A stretch of 64,000 nucleotides of DNA from Limnomonas spitsbergensis (taxonomy: Eukaryota > Chlorophyta > Chlorophyceae > Chlamydomonadales), in contig JAYJMM010000017.1 in assembly GCA_037349105.1 (NCBI GenBank), positions 372,001 to 436,000 of the forward strand. The letters are read 5' to 3'. The position numbers and the translations under genes were made by a program. This document shows, in pieces, positions 56,128-64,000 of this stretch (positions are counted from its first letter, which is position 1; the number at the start of each line of letters is the position of its first letter). A model generated the notes under the pieces. It had not been told where the DNA came from and searched no databases. It saw only the letters and a list, made by a program, of their open reading frames with translations.

Positions 56128-57814
56128 AGAGCGAAACACGCATCATAACTGTAGAGGGCGACATTCTGCTCGTCTGCCCTTTCTTTTCCATGCATTCATT
56201 GGACGGAGCTCCAGGTACCATTCAGCAACATCACAACCTGCAGCCCGTGGGTCTTGGCGCAACAAGCCAGGCTTCATCAGCCTTCGGCAAAAATATAGGC
56301 ACCGACTTAAGGCCGATCAAGGTTTGGCCCCCATTGCTGCAGTGGTGACCGCCCGGTAGCCTGCCAAAGTTGGTATAATGCGCAGTACGATAGACGCTTT
56401 TCCTTAAATAGGGTCGAACTATTTTTGAAACAGGGCCTTTTCCTCATTAACTTGGACATTGTTGGCTTCAATTGGCTGAGAAGTCGCCGTTGGGCATGAA
56501 TGACAAAATGCCTTGTGCCACTCGTGAGCTGACTTGATGGTGGTCAACTTGGCGGCTCGCAAGCTGACTTAATAGTATTCAAGACGGCTAAATTCCGTGC
56601 TTTAACTAGCCGGAAATATGGGCCAAACCGGCAAGTGTCGCACCTGTACTTTTTGGAGGCACTATTGGTATATTGGTATGCTTATCCGGGCAAACCCTTT
56701 TTATCTGGGGTGATCAGGATGTTTTGGAGGCACTATTGGTATGCTTATCCTGGGCAAACCCTTTTGTCTAGGGTGATCAGGATGTTTTGGAGGCACCCTT
56801 GGCAGCACCCTGGTAGCACAAAAGCCAACAAAAACCAACAACCCCCCATGCAATATCCATGCGCTGTTTCCTGAACTCTCACGCCTCTTACGGGGCATAG
56901 CTCTCTTTCTTTCTTGAATATCCCTCCCAAAAATGCTCTGCGGACGGGGGATGCTGACGCAGGATGCCCTGTTGCTAGGGCCATCGTCTGTAGGCAGGTC
57001 AAGGGATGGTCCCCATCGATCCCATGGTGTCCGCTCAGCTGCTTCCTTTAGGTGATATAGACTAGGGACTGTACGACAGTTTACAAAAATCAAACTACCG
57101 TAGACGGTCTTTGCCTTCGCGTGAGGCAATTAATTAGTGTTTGTGGTACCGCGGGGCCAAAAAACAGTAGAATTCGTCAAGCGGCAGGGGCCATGAATAG
57201 ATAAATGGTCAAGCCGCGACCCCTCTTTAATGGAAACTTGCACTTAGCTGGCGAGAGAGGGCGTAGCAGCTGAAACCGGGTAGGTTGCACCGCACAGTGC
57301 ATGACAAAAGAATATCGGTACCTTATGGCAAAGCGTGGGGAATTTGTAAGGTGTCGGTACTGACTTCCGAAATTCCAGATTTTAGTAATGAAGTTAAGCG
57401 GGTAGTCTGTGGTCACACTTTGACATCCTCAAATCCACGCCTCAAACAACGTTCCTTTTGCCGCGCGACCCCGAAATGATTAACTAATAAATTGCATGTT
57501 ATTCCACGAAAGCCAATTCACATTAAATGGTGCGAAGGCAACGGACGCATACCGGTACGGTATCATGTTTGTTTGCAAGGTTTCGACTTTGGCAACCGTT
57601 GGCAACATCAAAAATGCACATGAACTAAAAACATGGACATACACCAAGAGATACACATCATGGATTGTGTTACTAGAAGTAGTCGCTGAAGCGGCCCATA
57701 ATGAAGCCATATACTTTTTGTTTCACACAATGCATGTGCCCCCCAGCAACCAACCTAGATGTTACAATTGTCGTGATTTGCAAGGTGAAGTTTTTGTGAA
57801 GTTTGCATAGTCCA
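56128..57814. other. Intergenic, no supported gene
   Basis: Contains a 65-70-bp repeat (56640-56800; ggaggcactattggtatgct and gggtgatcaggatgtttt twice), a family G piece (56868-56930) and AT-richer unique sequence. Short open frames only. Confidence 0.5.
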
Positions 57815-58205
57815 TCAGAGCATCACTTTTGATGCATGGGACATGTGCCCGTAAACCGGTATAGGCACTTGATACACTAGGACAAAAAGCGAAAACCAGT
57901 GATCCCCGGCCGGCCCTGGGCGAGCATCCAGCACACAACCACAACAGTGGCGTGGGAATGACCCCTGTAGTGCAGAAGATAAGCCCCAACCATAAAACAT
58001 GACGTAGGTGTAAAAGAGTTCGATTGAGCACCGCCTAGAAATTAGGGGGAAGACGGGAGATTTAGCAAAGTCTTGAAATGATTATCTCTTTTCTTCATAT
58101 GCACGGAAAGATAGAAGAACCCATTTTCTTCCAGAAAGCAGAAGCATAATCCCCTGCATTAAGCTTGCCCCACACTCCATCTGCGAACCGTTTCATGGCA
58201 AAGGT
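57815..58205 (+). mobile_element. Family D element, copy 1 (about 390 bp)
   Basis: Matches 59838-60225 in the same orientation at roughly three bases in four over the full length, from catcacttttgatgcatggg to gcttgccccacactcc and accgtttca. Truncated inverted copies occur at 45430-45545 and 61965-62045. Confidence 0.85.
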
Positions 58206-58956
58206 AGCAATGTGGAATCATTTAGTATGTTTGTGTTGGGCTATCTATGGCTGCCACATGGCACATGACCCTCAAGGCAGTACCAGAGGGGCGTGTCGAG
58301 CGAGTAGAATACTCATGCAACCGTACCACCTGAACTAAAGAGCCCATACACATGTTGCATCTATGTTGGGCTACAACATGTTAAGGGTGCATCAACGTTG
58401 GCGACTGACAGTAGGCCGGTCAGGTTTCAGGGTTACCCATCAGCTCCATGGCCGCCCAGTCCCCCAAGGGTGATATACTGATATAACAAGCATTATAATG
58501 CACATTGACCTACAATCATACTTCGGGCCTTGGGGGTATCGCTATATACGGGCATGATGAATGAATATCAATGCACTGTCAATATGCAGTCTCCATCCCC
58601 TGACCCCCCTGACCCTCCCTTCAGTTTAGACTTTCTATCCCAACCAGACAGTAGGTCACCCTGGCCGCCGAGTCAAATTCCGAGCAGACCCAGAGGGGTT
58701 ATGTTATTGAGACTGTCGATACGCATGAGCATGGTAGGTCAAGAGGACATCTAGCAGCTGCAGTTCATGAACTGGAGCGTGGTTAGATATGGATAGCTGT
58801 TGAGTTACCGTCACGGTCAGAGCTGGCAAGTGCTGGTCTCGAGGTGTAAGGAGCTTGAGGAGTTTCATGAGCAGAAGCATGGATAGGGATGGGAACATGA
58901 GCTTAGGCATGAGCATCAGAATACAACTGGAAACGTGTTGAAGCAGATGCTGGGAC

Positions 58957-59758
58957 CAGGGACACAGGGAACGGGTTACAATATCACGTTACGGTACTAC
59001 ACGTTACGGTACGATACGGGCCTTTGGCCCGATACGGGATTCAATACGACCTCCCCCCCAAATCCCACATTTGAGGTGGAGGTGCCATGACCCAAACCGG
59101 CATGCATGGCTGCATGCCAGCCCCCATGCAATCTTGCATGGCCCCCAAGTAACCCCTAAGGGTCACCATGTATGCATGCAGATTGACCATGCAGAATGCT
59201 ATTAAGCAGACAATCATCCGGGCAATGATGGATATTTAACTCCTAATTTCACCCAGTCTGTATAAGCACTAGCACATCCCCTCTGAGTACTTGAGTCAGT
59301 CACTCTCCCACCTCATGATCTGTTACCTCCCACCTCATGATCTGACAAGCTGAGCAGCTGAGCTGCAGGCTTGAATTCCGTGAGCTCCTGAAGTGCTTGT
59401 TCATCGGAAGGTAAACATAAGAGACGAATGAAGGATCCCCTAGCGTTAAACGGGTGCATTATCCACGAAATGTCGAACGGGCTGTCCGAACATGACTTGC
59501 GTCTGTTCCCTACACTCTGTGCTCACAAACTCACAATGCCATTGTTAATTAGAAGCATATTTTTTAGGCGATGCATCGCTGCAAATGTGCAATGCACGAG
59601 TTGCTGGGCTTATCACTAGCGATGGTCGTGTCGATGTGTGGAATCTCAGCGCGGTCGTCATTCCACACATACTCAAGAAGTGCGCTAACGATACGTTACG
59701 TTACGATACGTTACGTCACGGGATTTTTGGCTCGTACGGGCCGTATCCTGTGTCCCTG
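58957..59758. mobile_element. Possible larger element with CAGGGACACAGG inverted ends
   Basis: cagggacacagg at 58957 and cctgtgtccctg ending at 59758 are exact inverted repeats. Both are followed inwards by tacggtacg/cgttacg-rich subterminal repeats, as in the hAT-type MITE at 36327. The flanking 8-mers do not match, so it may instead be two separate MITE ends. No transposase frame inside. Confidence 0.55.
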
Positions 59759-59837
59759 TCGGGGGCAGGGGTATTAAGGGAAGCTTCTTAAACAGAGGAC
59801 ATGGCTTGATGGGAAGTTTTTGTGATGTGGCGTTTTT

Positions 59838-60225
59838 ACTGTCAAGCAGAGCATCACATTTAATGCATGGGACTTGTGCCCGGAAACCGGTACATGCATT
59901 AAATACACTAGTCAGCGAGCGAAAATCAGTGACCTCCCTGGTCTAGCAACTAACTCACAACCACCGGGCAGTAGCATGGGAATGCACCCCATAGTGCAGA
60001 ATAAAAGCCCCAGCCAAACAATATGATTGGGGTGCAAAAGAGTTCGGTTGAGCACAGCCTAGAACATCAGGGGAGAAACAAAAGATTTTAGCAAAGTTTT
60101 GAGATGTATCCTCTCTTTTCATCGTAAACTGAAAGATAAAAGAACCAATTTTCTTCCTGGAAGCAGACACAACATCCTTTGCATTTAGCTTGCCCCACAC
60201 TCCAATTGCATACCGTTTCAGGGCC
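59838..60225 (+). mobile_element. Family D element, copy 2
   Basis: Same-orientation match to 57815-58205, about 2 kb away. Confidence 0.85.
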
Positions 60226-61700
60226 GCATCCTCATCCGCTATTTAGCCGCTATAATATTCTAAAATATTATGGAAAGTAGGGTAATATTGAAAATGAAGG
60301 TCGGTTTAGAACGGGCAGTAAATCATGTGAAGCTCATACTCCCAACATTCAAGATTACAATATCTACAAATCCTCTCGTTACGAGGCACATAAGGTTTCT
60401 CAAAGCGCCTGTCTCAACATTCAGCCAATTCGACCCCATCCGATACATGGCTACATGCTACAGCAAAATTATTATGAGGCTTGCTCAAATTGTACCAGAA
60501 AGTCTCCTTTACATCACGCTTGGAACTACTTAGAGAGCATAAACAACTTAAACCCGAGCAAATCAGTCTGGTCGGTTACCATGCGATTCTGACATATGTG
60601 GTCGCGCCCCATTCTACCCAGTCTCATATCGACGGATCATAAAACAGAAGAGCCAAATAAACCGAGGGAACAAACATAATTGTGGCAACTGACACGCAGG
60701 CAATATTGAGACCAAAAACTTGGGTCGGGAGCACGTTTTTGGATATGGCGATGGGCCCAATTCCACTTGTCACTGGAACGCGGAAATGGCATGCCAGCTC
60801 ACCCTCCCCAATTCCGTTTGTCACCGGAATGGCACCGGAACGCCAGCGTGGCGCTGCCGTACCCGTTAAGTGCCATATTTTGCATCGCTCCTATTTTGTG
60901 CGATGCAAACATACTTCGCATCAACGCTCCGACAGCGTGGACAACTTCGTCGTCATCTTCAAATTTTCATCGCCGTCATCTTTCTTTCGTTCTGAAAACT
61001 CCTTTTCGCCCGTTCCTGCTGCCATGGTCGACGCAAATCCTTAACAGACGCCAAATTTGAATCTTTCCCGCGTAGAAGATGGCACCGATCTGGCCAACTT
61101 AATGGCGCATGTCGACGTGTGCCCCCTAGCAGTCCCTCCGATCGCCTGGGTTATCATTTAGCAGCGGTCTGAATTTGCTACACCCATCTTCGACAGTGCC
61201 AGGGCATCCCTGGTTGCACGTACCTTGCAACTCAACAGTTTGTCAAGCAGGACTATGATGCTAAGCGAGGCAAGCAGACAGAACACTCTAGATACACGAC
61301 GCGATAAGGCAAATGTCTGACATGTTTTTTGTGCAGCCTCCTGTCAAGAAAGTCTCACGAAGCCGAGTCTCACGAAGGAGCTGCCCGTACAGTATAATCT
61401 TGCGTAATCGCTTTTCATTTTGTTTCTCTCTTGTTTTCGCGTTGTTTGCTACTAATAGGCCTGAACCGTCCTGCTGCCATGAACGAGCTGCGTGGTGCGT
61501 GTTTCCCTGGGTTCCAAGGGTGACGTACGACTGTTCAGTTGGGAGGACTACGGCAGTATCTTCGAATTCGAACACGGTGCCAGTATGCTCTGCCGTGACT
61601 CATGCTCTAGAAAATTCGAACACGGTGCCTTTCAGCAGAAACCTTTCAGTATGGACCGTATGATGCGTGCAAGTGCAACGCTGGGGCCAACTGCCGATAT
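60226..61700. other. Unassigned stretch with one arm of an inverted repeat
   Basis: 61333-61412 (cctcctgtcaagaaagtctcac, gagctgcccgtac and cgtaatcgct) is matched in inverted orientation at 63642-63735. Otherwise only short frames, none with recognisable domains. Confidence 0.5.
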
Positions 61701-61704
61701 GTCA

Positions 61705-61927
61705 TCAGCTGAGGTGTGGCTCCCATGCTTGGGGCCAGGGGGGCCCCCTTGGCTGTTCCCATGATCGTGCCCTTCACGTCAATGCCGCAGCAGCCCTCAG
61801 GCATCAAGTACGTGCACCGCCCTAAGACGGTGGTGGCCAGCCCAGTTATGGGGCTCAGACACTTGCTTTCAGAGTGCATGGGGGCTGTCATGTCCCTCCA
61901 CTCGTGGGTTGGGGACGGATCGCAAGT
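61705..61927 (+). CDS. Candidate exon of unknown gene
   Basis: A GC-rich stretch open on the plus strand (APMLGARGAPLAVPMIVPF, then SGIKYVHRPKT, then LHSWVGDGSQ) followed by a strong donor, CAA|GTACGTG. The minus strand is also open, so orientation is uncertain. No family recognised. Confidence 0.3.
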
Positions 61928-61964
61928 ACGTGTCTCTAGTTTTGCATGCCTACTTACTTTCATG

Positions 61965-62045
61965 CTCGTACCGGTTTACGGGCACCAGTCCCATGCATCA
62001 AATGCGATGCCCCGCTGGACTATAAAAACTGCCATGCTCATGGAC
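61965..62045 (-). repeat. Truncated family D copy
   Basis: Inverted match to the first 80 bases of the family D elements (ccggtttacgggcaccagtc, catgcatcaaatgcgatgc). Confidence 0.8.
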
Positions 62046-62398
62046 TTCCCACTGGGAAATATTATGCATACACAAATCCTAATATAGAATCAGGGAAAGT
62101 CAATTGGCATATACACGGGCTGCGACAGCCATGTCTACACTCTACAGTGCATTCCAGATTTCAAAGACTCCGTTCAGCATCAAGATTGGAGCATGAAACA
62201 GAAACTCAAATCAAAGTTCAATTGAACAAAGCCATAGACCACTATTTTGACCACTGGAACATGTTGGAGTTAGGTGATGCAGAGCAGGGGGATGCAGAGA
62301 GCCATAAAATGCCCGATACCTCCCCCTCCCCCTCCCCCTGATGCAGAGAGTCATACAATTCGTTACAAGATCCCGATCAGAGATCATGCCTAGACATT

Positions 62399-62950
62399 TT
62401 ACCATTGTGCTGGCCAAAGCCTGGCCCTCACATTGTGCCAAACCCTGGTGGTAAACACCGTGCGGGCGGCAGTGCAGGAACCATCAAGGGGGAGCCCAAT
62501 CCCATTGTTCGTGATGGCAACTGCTGGAGGGGGTACCCTAGGGGAAAATGGACACCCTGGCCGGGAATAGCGGGTCCAACACAAGCGATTGCCATGGAAC
62601 CGTGCCGACCGGCTGATGGAACAGAAGGATGTCCTGCTGCTGGATGTATTGTTGTTCCTGGTGGTTGTACCGCTGCTGGGCGTGGCTGTCCTGCTGCTGG
62701 ATGTACAGCTGCTGCTGCTGCTGCTAGACGTGGCTTGCCCTGCTGCTGGATGTACTACTGTCGCTGCTGGTTGTACTGCTGCTGGCCATGGTTGCCTTGC
62801 TGCTGGATGTACTGCTGCAGCTTCAGGTTGTATTGGTGTAGCATCGAGTTGTACTGACCTTCCTGCGTCTGACGTAAAGCTGTTGGCAGGCTGGCAGGCA
62901 TCAGGCAGACAAGCAGGCATCAGGTAGGCATCAGGCAGGCAGACATGCAA
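62399..62950 (-). CDS. Candidate low-complexity coding region (CAG/TGC repeats)
   Basis: A 183-codon minus-strand frame over imperfect CAG-type repeats (62630-62830). Another minus frame reads Gln-rich (QQYIQQQG) but has a stop. The segment 62440-62600 looks more complex and could be an exon of a Gln/Pro-rich nuclear protein. Frame and boundaries are unresolved. Confidence 0.25.
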   Translation of the reverse strand: MHVCLPDAYLMPACLPDACQPANSFTSDAGRSVQLDATPIQPEAAAVHPAARQPWPAAVQPAATVVHPAAGQATSSSSSSSCTSSSRTATPSSGTTTRNNNTSSSRTSFCSISRSARFHGNRLCWTRYSRPGCPFSPRVPPPAVAITNNGIGLPLDGSCTAARTVFTTRVWHNVRARLWPAQW

Positions 62951-63540
62951 GCGTCAGGCAGGCAACAGGCAGGCATCAGGCATCAAGCAGGCAGGCATGC
63001 AATCATCATGCAGGCATGCAATCATCAGGCATGCATCAGACAGGCAGGCAGACAAGCAGGCAGACAGGCAGGCAGGAAGACAGGCATCAGGCAGGCAGGC
63101 AGGCTGGCATCAGGTGGGCCAACAGGCAGACATCAGGCATCAGTCAGTCAGTCAGTCAGTCAGTCAGGCAGGCATCAGGCAGGCATCAAGCATGCATGCA
63201 TCAGGTGGACAGGCATCAGGCGGGTATCAGGCGGTCATCAGGCAGGTATTAGGCGGGCATCATGCAGGCATCAGGCAGGCAGGCATCAGAAAGGCAGACA
63301 TCAGGCATGCATGCATGCATGCATCATGCATGCAGGCAGGCATGCAAGCATGCATCAAAAAGGCAGGCAGGCAGGCAGGCATCAGAAAGGCAGGCATCAG
63401 AAAGGTAGACAGGCAGACAGGCAGGCAGGGAGGCAGGCATCAGACAGGCAGACAAGCAGGCAGGCAGGCAGGTGGGCAGGCCGGCAGGCATCAGGCAGAC
63501 AAGCAGGCAGTGGGGCAGGCGGGGAGGCAGGCAGGCAGGC
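62885..63540. repeat. CAGG/GCATCAGGCAGGCA microsatellite
   Basis: Dense caggcaggcatcaggcaggc repeats with a short gtcagtcagtcag block at 63140. The long plus-strand frames (199-250 codons) are repeat artefacts. Confidence 0.95.
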
Positions 63541-64000
63541 GAGCATTGTTCACCTTATACTCCCCTGGTCGCGAAAAGCATGCACGGGCGTATTGAGCTG
63601 TGCAGCAGTCGCGGGCGAGATTGATCAGCGCTGCTGCAGGCCACATGATTATAGCGATTACGCGAGATTCTGCCGTACGGGCAGCTCTCATGTGTGAGAC
63701 TTTCTTGACAGGAGGCGCGGCAGCACCTCTGGTTCCTTGTATTTTCAGTCTCCAACGTTGGTCCACACAGTCATTACACACACGGCGCGTGCAGGATGCC
63801 CTCATGCATTGCGTGTTTTCGCACTGGTCCTGGAATCCCTGAACTGGGAAATACTGTTTCGGTGGTCAGGGCGTCACATGGCGACCCCAACATGTCGTGT
63901 CAAGACAGTGGCAGGGGCCAGCAACTCGTGGTGATGCTTGCAAACGCAGCTGACAGTGCTGGCGTCAAGCATCCCTTGGGCAACACCGCGTTCCATTCTT
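63541..64000. other. Right end: inverted-repeat arm and a possible exon
   Basis: 63642-63735 is the inverted partner of 61333-61412. From about 63895 the plus strand reads GQQLVVMLANAADSAGVKHP, which looks coding, but it is cut by the window edge and not identified. Confidence 0.35.

Noticed and set aside
45328..62087. Recurring peptide VPCIKCDAPLDYKN suggesting a zinc-binding protein
   Set aside because: It occurs only within family D repeat copies in assorted contexts; it is the translation of a mobile repeat.

Overview
This is nuclear DNA of a eukaryote with very large, repeat-filled introns. Every gene I could assemble is split by GT-AG introns, and short GC-rich exons (about 60 to 740 nt) sit in repeat-rich introns of 0.3 to 4 kb. 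Plant-type TTTAGGG-like tracts, a uracil phosphoribosyltransferase with a transit-peptide-like leader, Ty3/gypsy chromovirus relics and plant-like OTU and prenylcysteine-oxidase sequences point to a green alga, probably a prasinophyte-type chlorophyte. A large-genome relative such as Cymbomonas or Pyramimonas is my guess from overall character, not a demonstrated match.

Layout. 1-5325 (minus): 5' part of a probably plastid-targeted uracil phosphoribosyltransferase (UPRT); its 3' end runs off the left edge. 5326-7391: divergent intergenic region. 7392-18524 (plus): complete nine-exon gene for an OTU-family deubiquitinase, 556 aa. 18525-20462: short convergent gap with dispersed repeats. 20463-31409 (minus): prenylcysteine oxidase / farnesylcysteine lyase homologue with a signal peptide and a novel low-complexity C-terminal tail; one internal segment is unresolved. 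31410-41835: mobile-element-rich intergenic region with a chromovirus relic, a non-LTR reverse transcriptase pseudogene, and a hAT-type MITE with a perfect 8-bp target duplication. 41836-49476 (minus): six-exon gene for an unrecognised 372-aa protein with a C-terminal membrane anchor. 49477-51095: divergent intergenic region. 51096-56127 (plus): complete four-exon calmodulin-like protein with four EF hands (158 aa). 56128-64000: mostly repeats, with only weak coding candidates.

The five genes are unrelated housekeeping or signalling functions; I see no operon-like or pathway logic among them. What unites them is their introns. In all five genes the edge of an exon, meaning the last or first 20-100 coding bases plus the adjoining splice site and intron end, has been copied into the neighbouring intron. 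The copies are single or in tandem, and many keep a usable GT or AG. About twenty separate cases are visible, in arrays of 31, 54, 75, 79, 114-117 and 135 bp. These exon-edge repeats explain much of the intron length near exons, create decoy splice sites, and in one place (OTU exon 6) leave an in-frame 42-nt alternative acceptor. I regard this as the most interesting, possibly undescribed, feature of the window.
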